From DAISKN01 sp963716925 (GTDB lineage Bacteria; Acidobacteriota; Vicinamibacteria; Marinacidobacterales; SMYC01), in contig CAVQUX010000027.1 in the NCBI GenBank assembly GCA_963716925.1, forward strand, positions 1 through 6,066: 6,066 bases of DNA. The letters are read 5' to 3'. Below the pieces are notes generated by a model. It was given only the letters and a program-made list of their open reading frames with translations. It searched no databases and had not been told where the DNA came from. A program made the position numbers and the translations under genes. Shown here piece by piece: positions 1 through 6,066 of the stretch. How positions within the stretch are numbered: the stretch's first letter is position 1; every line of letters starts with the position of its first letter.

Positions 1-543
1 GATGGCGCGCCACAGGATCTGTCTCTGTTCGACGCTCAGGAGCTTCAGGTCGACGTCGTGCGTGGCGCCCCCGGCCACGGTGATGCTCATCGAGTGCCAG
101 TCGGGAAGGGCGAGCCGGCGCTCGAACTCGTCTCGCGGCACCTCGCTCGCCGACCCGACTCCTTCCACGTACATTTCCTCGATCGTCCCCCAGGGCAGGG
201 TCTTTTCCGCGTCGGGAGGGATCGAGAGCGAAAGCCCTTCCCCCAGGACCTGGACTCGATAGCGGCTGAGTGTCGGATAGTCCTGGATCAGGAGCCAACC
301 AGCCGCCCCGAGAAACACGATCCCGAAGATCATGGGCACCGCTTTCTTCTTCGAGCCCGCGAAGAGCCATACCGCCAGAGCCGCGAGGGCGCCCGAGCGC
401 GCGAAGAGCACCGTCCGGTTGAACCCGGTGTCGAACTGGAAGGTGAGGTCTTCGCGGTCCTGTCCCTCCTGCTCCGAGATTATGCAGCCGAAGCTCGAGA
501 GGAGACAGAGGCAGAAAAGCCAGGCAGAAACAGGCTTGAACAT
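1..543 (-). CDS. Small membrane protein/lipoprotein of unknown function, C-terminus cut by window edge
   Basis: The frame is open from ATG at 543-541 to base 1 (181 codons, no stop), so the C-terminus is missing. The start is supported by AGGAG at 554-550, six bases upstream. The N-terminus (MFKPVSAWLFCLCLLSSFGC) is a hydrophobic signal followed by Cys20, a possible but non-canonical lipobox because Phe is at -2. Two hydrophobic stretches follow, at about residues 44-63 and 68-86, separated by GSKKK, so they resemble a two-helix membrane hairpin. The rest (about 87-181) is soluble and mixed alpha/beta, with YRVQVLGEGLSLSIP, WGTIEEMYVEG and a final LSVEQRQILWRAI. That pattern resembles small bacterial PH-like membrane proteins, but this is only an impression. 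It lies downstream of the receptor on the same strand, separated by hairpins. Unlike its neighbours it shows no frameshift. Function not recognised. Confidence 0.8.
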   Translation of the reverse strand, partial: MFKPVSAWLFCLCLLSSFGCIISEQEGQDREDLTFQFDTGFNRTVLFARSGALAALAVWLFAGSKKKAVPMIFGIVFLGAAGWLLIQDYPTLSRYRVQVLGEGLSLSIPPDAEKTLPWGTIEEMYVEGVGSASEVPRDEFERRLALPDWHSMSITVAGGATHDVDLKLLSVEQRQILWRAI

Positions 544-549
544 GAAGGG

Positions 550-579
550 CTCCTGATTCGAGAAGGGATTGGAATCAGG
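550..579 (-). promoter_or_regulatory. SD site overlapping an 8-bp inverted repeat
   Basis: On the minus strand CCTGATTC (579-572) and GAATCAGG (559-552) are perfect complements separated by 12 bases. The SD core AGGAG (554-550) of the downstream small gene shares its first three bases with the second arm. If the stem forms in mRNA it would partly hide the ribosome-binding site. The pairing is seen in sequence; a regulatory effect is inference. Confidence 0.45.
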
Positions 580-581
580 GT

Positions 582-602
582 ACGGCCTCGCCGGGAGGCC
601 GT
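582..602 (-). other. Second intergenic hairpin (8-bp stem, 5-base loop)
   Basis: ACGGCCTC (582-589) pairs perfectly with GAGGCCGT (595-602) around the loop GCCGG. On the minus strand it follows directly after the larger terminator-like hairpin. No T-tract follows, so it is not a classical terminator by itself. It may stabilise an mRNA 3' end or be part of a tandem termination or attenuation region. Confidence 0.4.
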
Positions 603-633
603 CAAAGGCGGGAGGGCCGAAGCCCTCCCGCCC
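603..633 (-). terminator. Terminator-like hairpin downstream of the TonB receptor, UUCG loop
   Basis: GGCGGGAGGGC (607-617) pairs perfectly with GCCCTCCCGCC (622-632), an 11-bp GC-rich stem. Read on the minus strand the loop is TTCG closed by a C-G pair, the very stable C(UUCG)G tetraloop. It begins about eight bases after the receptor's TAG stop. The stem is followed only by TTTGAC, so the U-tract is short and intrinsic termination may be incomplete. It may instead protect the receptor transcript or set its level against the small downstream gene. Confidence 0.6.
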
Positions 634-640
634 GAAAGAG

Positions 641-3374
641 CTAGTACTCGAAGCGGAGGCCCACCATCGCCCTCCGCGGGGCAACGACCGCGAGAGACTG
701 GCCGAAGTCGGCGTCTCCGGTGTCGGAGCTGTTGTTGCGCACGTTGGTGAAGGTGTCCGCGTTGAACAGATTGTAAGTGTCGACGTAGGCCCTCAGACGC
801 AGGTTCTCTCCGAATACGAAGTCCTTGTCGATACGAATCTGAAAATCGTTCACCACCGGCAAGAAGAACGATGCCCGGGGCTCGGCGAGGACCGCGCGCA
901 CTCCCTGCCTCAGCCCGGTGACGTTGATGAGCCTCCCGTAGGGACGCCCCGACTCGTAAGAGTACCGCGCACCGATGTGAAACCCTTTGGGCGCCTGGTA
1001 CGTCGCCGAGAGGCGGATGTTGTTGGTGCTGTTGGTATAGAGGCGCCCGAAAGCGTTTATTAGATTGTTCGGGTCGCGCCCGAAGGAGCTCGCCCCGAGA
1101 CCGCTGAAGGACTGCGCCCCGAGCCCAAGGGTGCCCCTTCCCGTTCCTTCCCCCGCTGCCACTGGTAAGAGCCCTGCAGCTGCCAGTTCCGCGAGAATCG
1201 CTTGTACGCCTGGATGAAGAAGGACTTGTAGTCCTGCTCGAAGTCATCCCGGTTCGTCACTTGAAAGAGGCTCTGGGCGCTCGGCGACGTGCGGTTGGAG
1301 ACCTGGAGAGTTTGCGTCTCGCCCTGGAAGGTCTCGGTGAACGGAATCTGCGCGTACTCGCCGCGGACGTCCTTGACTCGCACGAAATCACTGTCCTTCT
1401 TGTAAATGAAGGAGAACTCGAGCCCGAGGTCGGGGATTACCTCCCTTTCGATGCCGGCGAAGAACTGATCGGTGTACTGATTCGTCAGCTCGGGGTCGAT
1501 CCCGAAACTGATGTTCGGGTCGACGCTGTAGTAAGGAATGTCGTACCGAGCCGAATCGGGATTGAAGAAGAACGCGGCGAGCGTGGTGTTTCCGTTCGAC
1601 GCGTTGCGGAACATATCCCCCAGAAGCTTTCCGTAGTATCGACCGTAGCTCGCCTTGGCCACCGTCTTCGCCGCCTCGTCCAGCCTCACGGTGAGACCGA
1701 CGCGAGGCGAGACGTTGTTGAAGCTGATGATTTCACCCAGACCGGAGTAAGTCACACCCGTCGTTCCCTCGAGCGCGCTATCGGGCTGATCGACATCGGG
1801 ATGTTTCCCGTTGTGCTATCGAAGCGCAATCCCAGGTTCAGCGTCACCCGATCGTTCAAGGTCCAGTTGTCGTTGACGAAGCCCGCGGCGACGCTGGTGC
1901 GCGCGTCCATGCTCGTACGGCTCACGGAAGAGCGCGTGTAAGCCGCGCCGCCGTAGTCGTAGGTAGACGGCGTTGTTGAAGTAGGCCTGCGCCGAGAGCG
2001 AGTTCGCCCTCTCGAGCTGAACTCCGAATTTGAAGTCATGGGAGCCGGCGAAGTTGTCGGCGTAGTGGGTCAAGGCGGCGGCGACCTGGGTCTTGTTCTG
2101 GCTGCTCTTCCACGTATAGAAGCTGTTGACGCTCCAAGCGCCGGTGGCGAAGTCGTAGCGACCCGAAGTGCTGGTGTCCTCGGAGAACGGATCGAGCCGG
2201 TCGCGGATAAAGACGCCGCCACCCTTCACCTCGAGTAGCGTCGCCGAGCTGAAAGTGTGCGTTCAGCGGGCCGAGATCGTCGGGTTGTGCCCGTTCTCGG
2301 TGCCGATGGTCTCGGTCGGCCGTGTGCGCGACGCCTGGTTGGGCGAGACGAAGTTGTTGTCGTTGAACATGACTCCCCGTTTCGTTCGACGAAAGCTGCG
2401 AGTTCACCTTGAAGTAGGGGCGCCAGACGTGGCGGCTGGCAGCGACTTCGGATCGACACCCACCTGGGAATTCCGGTTGCGGGTGAGCTCGAGTGCAGCA
2501 AAGAACCAGAGCTTGTCCCGTAGATCGGGCCGCCGATCTGTTGGGTGAAGGTCTGCTGGTAGTCGATTGATAGGGAAACTCCTCGTCGGGGGGGCTGTTT
2601 CCGACGAGAGCGTCATCGATGAAGAAGAAGGACGACGCTCCGTTCCAGTCGTTGCTTCCCGATTTGGTGATGATGTTGACCACACCTCCCTGGAACCCGC
2701 TGTACTCGGCGGAAGCGCCCGCGGCGAGAACCTCGACTTCCTGAATGATGTCGAAGTTGGGAAAGTCCCAGGGGGAGCCATAGTCGGGCGCGGATACATC
2801 GACCCCGTTGTATTGGAAGGAGTTCTGATCGGTGTTCGAGCCATAGATACTGAACGCGGCAACGTTCGTGGCCGGATTGGTTTTGACTCGGGGGCGTAGC
2901 TGATGAGATCGAAGTAAGAGCTTCGCGTCGTCGGAACATTCTCCACGAGCTCGTTGTTGAACTGGGTGCTGGAGCTCGCCCGCAGCGTGTCGATGACCGG
3001 GGACTCACCCGTCACCGTCACCGTCTCCGCCGTCGTGGCGAGAGACAGGTCGGCGTCGAGCTGCACCGTGCGGCCCACTTCCACGCGAACGCTCTCCCGC
3101 TTGAGGGTGGTGAAACCCGCGAGCGTGAACGTCACCGTGTAGACGCCCACGGGAAGCCCCTGGTACTGATAGAGACCCTGGCCGTTGGTAATCGCCAGCG
3201 CCGCGCCACCGATCGCGCCGGACTCTCGGCTTCGACGGTGACGCCGACGAGTACGGCGCCGGTCGCATCCTTGACGATCCCCCGGATGCCACCGGTCGAG
3301 ATCTGCGCGAAGCTCGAGCCCGCGATTGAAAGAGCCGCGACGAGCGCGGGAGCGATAAGGCTCGTCTTTTTCAT
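641..3374 (-). CDS. TonB-dependent outer-membrane receptor (Oar-like, carboxypeptidase-regulatory-like N-terminus), multiply frameshifted
   Basis: Starts at ATG 3374 behind AAGGAGG (3390-3384) and ends at TAG 643-641, about 910 codons. Residues 1-23 are a signal peptide ending SSFA|Q. A carboxypeptidase-regulatory-like domain follows (GGIRGIVKDATGAVLVGVTV, then YQGLPVGVYTVTFTLAGF), then a plug with ETVTVTGESPVIDT, YGSNTDQNSFQYNGVDV and GGVVNIITKSGSNDWNG. The barrel includes DKLWFFAALELTR, NNVSPRVGLTVRLDEA, DPNNLINAFGRLYTN and LRLRAYVDTYNLFNADT. The C-terminus GLRFEY is aromatic, as in barrel proteins. Such receptors bind a ligand at the surface and import it with TonB/ExbBD energy; the ligand cannot be told. 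The coding signal jumps frame near 3214, 2890-2894, 2565, 2518, 2438, 2375-2378, 1962, 1800 and 1134-1154, and TGA interrupts it at 2265-2263. Several jumps lie in G/C runs. Either sequencing errors or a recent pseudogene; the family assignment is firm. Confidence 0.9.
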
Positions 3375-3383
3375 GTGCTACAC

Positions 3384-3390
3384 CCTCCTT
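3384..3390 (-). promoter_or_regulatory. Strong SD site of the TonB receptor
   Basis: On the minus strand AAGGAGG lies nine bases before ATG 3374. It matches the anti-SD sequence fully and fixes the receptor start, which also begins a clean signal peptide (MKKTSLIAPALVAALSIAGS). Confidence 0.8.
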
Positions 3391-3432
3391 GGGGAGCGAA
3401 GAGGTGGAAACAGAAATCGCCCGATGCCGGGG

Positions 3433-3462
3433 CTTATACCCCTGCCGCTAATAGACAGTCAA
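3433..3462 (-). promoter_or_regulatory. Candidate sigma70-type promoter of the TonB receptor
   Basis: On the minus strand TTGACT (3462-3457) and TATAAG (3438-3433) are separated by 18 bases. Each hexamer matches five of six consensus bases. Transcription would start near 3426, giving a leader of about 50 bases before ATG 3374. The -10 element is bracketed by GGGG and CCCC (3429-3432 and 3439-3442). Confidence 0.65.
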
Positions 3463-3474
3463 CCAAAATATTGA
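3463..3474. repeat. Operator-like half of a repeated AT-rich motif, abutting the receptor -35
   Basis: CCAAAATATTGA touches the upstream edge of the receptor's -35 hexamer. It matches 10 of 12 bases of the perfect palindrome CCAAAATTTTGG at 3537-3548. Its own core CAAAATATTG is nearly palindromic. The position suits a bound activator or repressor; the link to the adjacent cupin regulator is inference. Confidence 0.4.
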
Positions 3475-3535
3475 GAGGCTGGGCAAGTACGATGGGGAAA
3501 ATTCCGGTCGTTCCATCCGTTGAACCCTGAGAACG

Positions 3536-3549
3536 TCCAAAATTTTGGA
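3536..3549. repeat. Perfect 14-bp palindrome, candidate operator
   Basis: TCCAAAATTTTGGA reads identically on both strands. It lies four bases beyond the stop of the PuuR-like regulator and upstream of the receptor promoter. It has no loop or T-tract, so it does not look like a terminator. Its centre is 74 bp from the related site at 3463-3474, close to seven turns of B-DNA, which would place two bound dimers on the same face. Confidence 0.45.
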
Positions 3550-3553
3550 GCAT

Positions 3554-4123
3554 TCAGAAGCTCGGAGGCGTGCAGGCACTCACCACCTCGCAGACGTCGT
3601 TCCCGATGTTGCGGAATCGATGCGGAAGTCGGCTGTCGAAGTAATAGGCGTCCCCAGGCCCGAGAACGTAGGTCTGACCACCGACGGTGAGCTCGAGCTT
3701 CCCGTGCAGGACCACCCCCGATTCCTCGGCCTCGTGGCGGAGCATGTCGACTCCGGTGTCGGCCCCGGGATTGAGACGCTCGTGCAGGAGCTGGAGCGCG
3801 CGTCGTTTCAGCTGCGCCCGACCTGACGGTAGGAGATGCCGTTCCTGCCGATCTCGACCAGCTCCTCCGCTCGGTAGATGACTTGCTCCTCGTTCGTGGG
3901 CACGTTCCCGGCGAAGAAATCGGCGAGGGTCATCGGGATGCCGTCGAGGATCTTCTTCAGGGTGGCGACCGAAGGGCTCGTGCGGTTGAGCTTGATTATC
4001 GAGATTAGACCGTTGGCGACGCCGCTCCTCCGGGCGAGCGCGCGTGGAAAGTTGAAAAGCCTCTCGAAGCGCGCGCAAACGCTCGCCCTCTTCGAACTCG
4101 ACGCCGGCGGCAGCTGTGCTCAT
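3554..4123 (-). CDS. PuuR-like transcriptional regulator (XRE helix-turn-helix plus cupin), frameshifted
   Basis: Starts at ATG 4123 behind AGGAG (4137-4133, nine-base spacing) and ends at TGA 3556-3554: about 190 codons, matching the roughly 185 of E. coli PuuR. Residues from about 12 to 68 form an XRE helix-turn-helix: ERLRALREAFQLSTRA, then ARRSGVANGLISIIKLNR and TSPSVATLKKILDGIPM. A linker (VIYRAEELVEIGRNGISYRQ) leads to a cupin_2 domain: HERLNPGADTGVDMLRHEAE, GVVLHGKLELTVGGQ, GDAYYFDSRLPHRFRN. The end SACTPPSF matches the SAHTPTTF ending I recall for PuuR. Such proteins bind DNA as dimers and sense a small ligand through the cupin; the ligand here is unknown. The frame breaks at 4038-4044 (probably two bases lost from a CG repeat) and near 3813-3822 (one base lost). 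It is divergent from the amidohydrolase and upstream of the receptor on the same strand. An earlier in-frame start (4273) would add 50 unlikely residues. Confidence 0.85.
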   Translation of the reverse strand: MSTAAAGVEFEEGERLRALREAFQLSTRARPEERRRQRSNLDNQAQPHEPFGRHPEEDPRRHPDDPRRFLRRERAHERGASHLPSGGAGRDRQERHLLPSGRAQLKRRALQLLHERLNPGADTGVDMLRHEAEESGVVLHGKLELTVGGQTYVLGPGDAYYFDSRLPHRFRNIGNDVCEVVSACTPPSF

Positions 4124-4132
4124 GACCTCGTA

Positions 4133-4137
4133 CTCCT
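4133..4137 (-). promoter_or_regulatory. SD site fixing the regulator start
   Basis: AGGAG on the minus strand lies nine bases before ATG 4123. It supports this start over upstream in-frame candidates, whose extra residues have no family resemblance. Confidence 0.55.
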
Positions 4138-4163
4138 GGAGGAGGGCTCTCCGCGCGAGCGAC

Positions 4164-4169
4164 ATTCTA
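4164..4169 (-). promoter_or_regulatory. Possible -10 element of the regulator in the divergent intergenic region
   Basis: TAGAAT on the minus strand matches five of six bases of TATAAT and lies about 40 bases upstream of ATG 4123. No good -35 is found 16-18 bases further upstream, so this is weak. The divergent gap (4124-4212) must hold control signals for both genes, but I see no clear plus-strand promoter in it. Confidence 0.25.
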
Positions 4170-4201
4170 GTACACTTCTTCGCAGCGTTTCGACCACAAA
4201 T

Positions 4202-4206
4202 GGAGG
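4202..4206 (+). promoter_or_regulatory. SD site supporting a TTG start for the amidohydrolase
   Basis: GGAGG sits six bases before TTG 4213. The alternative in-frame ATG at 4273 has no recognisable SD, though it would give a shorter N-terminus that looks more like a signal sequence (MRSSLKGLRRLARAG, then a short hydrophobic run). Confidence 0.5.
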
Positions 4207-4212
4207 CCATCG

Positions 4213-6066
4213 TTGACCAACGACACGGTCCTCGTTTCTTCAAGGATTTCGGCGCCGTCGCCTCTGTCGTCAATGCGCTCTAGCCTCAAAGGGCTGAGAC
4301 GTCTGGCCCGCGCAGGTACCTGGACGGGTGGCGCTCTACTCTTGATGGGCTTTCGGGTGCCGACCTCGTCCTTGCCGCCGGACACAATCCTCGTCAACGG
4401 CAAGATCGTCACCATGGATTCCAGGGATTCCATCGTAGAAGCGGTGGCTATCCGATCCGGAAGAATCGTCGCCATCGGATCGACGGCGTCGATCGAGACG
4501 CTCGCGGGCGACGATACGCGAAGAATCGACCTCGCCGGTCGCACCGCCACTCCCGGGCTCATCGATTCTCACAACCACTTCGCCGTCAGTGCCGCGGACG
4601 CTTTGTACAGCCTGGACCTGTCTTATCCGAACGTGAAGACCGTCGCGGACATCGTGGAGAGAGTCCGCGAGCGCGCCGCCGTCAGGGCCCCGGAGAGTGG
4701 GTGACCGGCGGGAGGTGGGACGAAGGCAAGCTGAAGGAAAATCGACACATCCACGCGGAGGACATCAATACGGTGTCCCCCGACAACCCCGTCTGGCTCA
4801 CTCACACCACATCCCACTACGGCGTCGCAAACACCCAAGCCCTGAAGCTCGCCGGAATCACCAAACAGACGCCCGACCCTCCCGGAGGCCTCATCGATCG
4901 CTACCCCGACGGAACGCCGACGGGAATTCTCAAGGACACGGCGATGTCTCTGATCTGGCCCCTGGTCCCGGATCAAACGGTCGAGCAACTGCAGACAGCC
5001 ATCGAGCGCTACCTGCCCGAGCTCAACAAGGAGGGGATCACCGCCATCAAAGACCCCGAAATCGACCTCCGTATCTGGGAGGCGTACCAGAGGGTCCTGC
5101 AGGAAGGAAAGCTGACCGCTCGGGTCTTCGTGCTCTGGCGCGCAGGCCGAACGCTTCGAAGAGGCGCACGCAGCTGATCGCGCGAGTGGGCGCGCTTCAC
5201 GCGAGCCGCCGGATCGTCAACTGGGCGACGGCGGTGCCGTAATCTCCGGGGGCGTCAAGCTGTACGCCGATGGACGAGCGGCGGCGCGCGGACCGCGTGG
5301 CTGCACGACGAGTGGAATCAAGCAACCTCAAGGACCAGGATCAATCGAGGGAACTTCGGTGCTACCCGAGCGGTCGCGCCCTACGGCTCTGTCGCGAGCA
5401 GATCGTGAAGGGCGTTCCACGACGCGGGGCATCCACGTCGAGCGCGCACGCGGTCGGCGATCGCGCCATCGACTGGGTGGTCGACACCTACGCGCAGGCG
5501 CTCGACGCCAAGCCGACGCGGGGTCTCCGGCACGGCATCATCCACTGCAACATACCGACCGACCACGCCCTGGATCAGATGGCGAAACTGCAATCGACCT
5601 ACGACGCGGGATATCCCGAGGTGCAGCCCTCGTTCATGTGGTGGATCGGCGACACCTACGCGGGCAACTTCGGTCCGGACAGGAATCGAAGAGTTCTTCC
5701 TTTGAAGACCTACCTGGAGCGAGGTATCCACTGGGGCGGCGGCTCGGACTACGACGTGACGCCCTTTCCCGCGCGCTACGGTCTTTGGGCTTCCGCGGCC
5801 AGGGAAACGGTGATGGGAGTGTACGGATCCCACCCCTTCGGAGTGGAGCAGTCGATCGACATCGAAAGCGCCCTGCGCGCCTACACGATCTGGAACGCGC
5901 GCCAGCTCTTCCTGGAAGACGAGATCGGCTCCATCGAAGTGGGGAAGTACGCGGATATCGCCGTTTGGGACAGAGATCTCCTCAGCGTGCCCGTGGAGCA
6001 GATCAAGGAATTGCGGTGCGAGCTCACCTTGATGAACGGGAAGATTGTTCACCAATCCACGGATTC
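4213..6066 (+). CDS. Amidohydrolase_3 (YtcJ-like) metal-dependent hydrolase, multiply frameshifted, 3' end outside window
   Basis: Starts at TTG 4213 (SD GGAGG) or ATG 4273 and is still open at 6066, about 618 codons. An N-terminal basic and hydrophobic stretch (RRLARAG, GGALLLMGF) suggests export or membrane anchoring. The urease-type fold opens with DTILVNGKIVTMDSRDSIVE and RTATPGLIDSHNHF, whose H-N-H (codons 4570 and 4576) are metal ligands. Further landmarks are GEWVTGGRWDEGKL, GGVKLYADG (Lys codon 5257), SAHAVGDRAIDWVVD (His codon 5447), RHGIIHCNIPTDHALDQMA (His codons 5531, 5543) and GGGSDYDVTP (Asp codon 5747). It closes with IGSIEVGKYADIAVWDRDL and CELTLMNGKIV, typical of the C-terminal end, so little is missing. 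The family hydrolyses amides and related bonds; the substrate is unknown. Frame changes occur near 4688-4692, 5142, 5167-5171, 5223-5226, 5271-5273, perhaps 5319-5342 as a compensating pair, 5359-5363, 5411, 5427 and 5440. From 5441 to the end one frame is intact. Confidence 0.88.

Noticed and set aside
58..750. 230-codon plus-strand open frame
   Set aside because: It lies antisense to the small membrane protein and the receptor's end, is Arg/Glu-rich with no domain pattern, and its opposite strand has a good SD, signal peptide and membrane helices.
1261..1941. 226-codon plus-strand open frame
   Set aside because: Antisense to the receptor barrel, whose minus-strand translation has clear TonB-receptor motifs; a GC-rich shadow frame.
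641..3374. Programmed ribosomal frameshifting as an explanation for the receptor breaks
   Set aside because: Around nine breaks of both signs with no consistent slippery heptamer make programmed shifting implausible; errors or decay fit better.
3878..4216. 112-codon plus-strand open frame
   Set aside because: Antisense to the PuuR-like regulator, whose helix-turn-helix is clear on the minus strand.
4200..4283. 27-codon leader peptide candidate upstream of the amidohydrolase
   Set aside because: It has no SD before its ATG and overlaps the frame of the SD-supported TTG start; too little evidence to call a gene.
4336..4988. Minus-strand open frames opposite the amidohydrolase N-terminus
   Set aside because: They mirror the enzyme's coding strand and show low-complexity Arg/Gly/Asp-rich translations with no recognisable family.
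5381..6055. 224-codon minus-strand open frame
   Set aside because: Antisense to the intact C-terminal frame of the amidohydrolase, which carries family motifs throughout. No SD or domain pattern on the minus strand.
1..6066. tRNA, rRNA, CRISPR array, insertion sequence or phage genes
   Set aside because: No regularly spaced repeats, transposase motifs, terminal inverted repeats or RNA gene signatures were seen by eye on either strand.

Overview
The window looks like a GC-rich bacterial chromosome fragment. The large receptor is of the Oar-like type: a carboxypeptidase-regulatory-like domain, then a plug, then a beta-barrel. It sits beside an Amidohydrolase_3 enzyme and a PuuR-like regulator. 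This mix is common in Acidobacteriota and some other soil or sediment phyla. The taxonomic guess is inference from protein flavour only; no rRNA or tRNA is present.

Layout from left to right. (1) Bases 1-543, minus strand: the N-terminal 181 codons of a small membrane protein or lipoprotein of unknown function, cut off by the window edge. (2) Bases 544-640: three consecutive hairpins, one a terminator-like stem capped by a UUCG loop and one overlapping the Shine-Dalgarno (SD) site of the small protein. (3) Bases 641-3374, minus: a TonB-dependent outer-membrane receptor of about 910 codons, broken by about nine frameshifts and one in-frame TGA. (4) Bases 3375-3553: the receptor's leader, a good sigma70-type promoter (TTGACT-18-TATAAG), and two near-identical AT-rich palindromic sites. 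(5) Bases 3554-4123, minus: a PuuR-like regulator (XRE helix-turn-helix plus cupin) with two frameshifts. (6) Bases 4124-4212: a short divergent intergenic region. (7) Bases 4213-6066, plus: a YtcJ/Amidohydrolase_3-type metal-dependent hydrolase with many frameshifts, almost complete but running off the right edge.

A working model (inference): the receptor imports a small molecule across the outer membrane, the amidohydrolase acts on an amide or related substrate, and the cupin regulator senses a ligand and controls one or both flanking genes. The palindromes beside the receptor promoter are the obvious candidate operators.

The dominant oddity is the density of one-base frameshifts in three of the four genes. 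Many fall in G or C runs or a CG repeat, while the protein family signal is preserved on both sides of each break. This fits uncorrected sequencing or assembly error better than old pseudogenes, but the sequence alone cannot settle it. I see no convincing novel defence, mobile or CRISPR system here.
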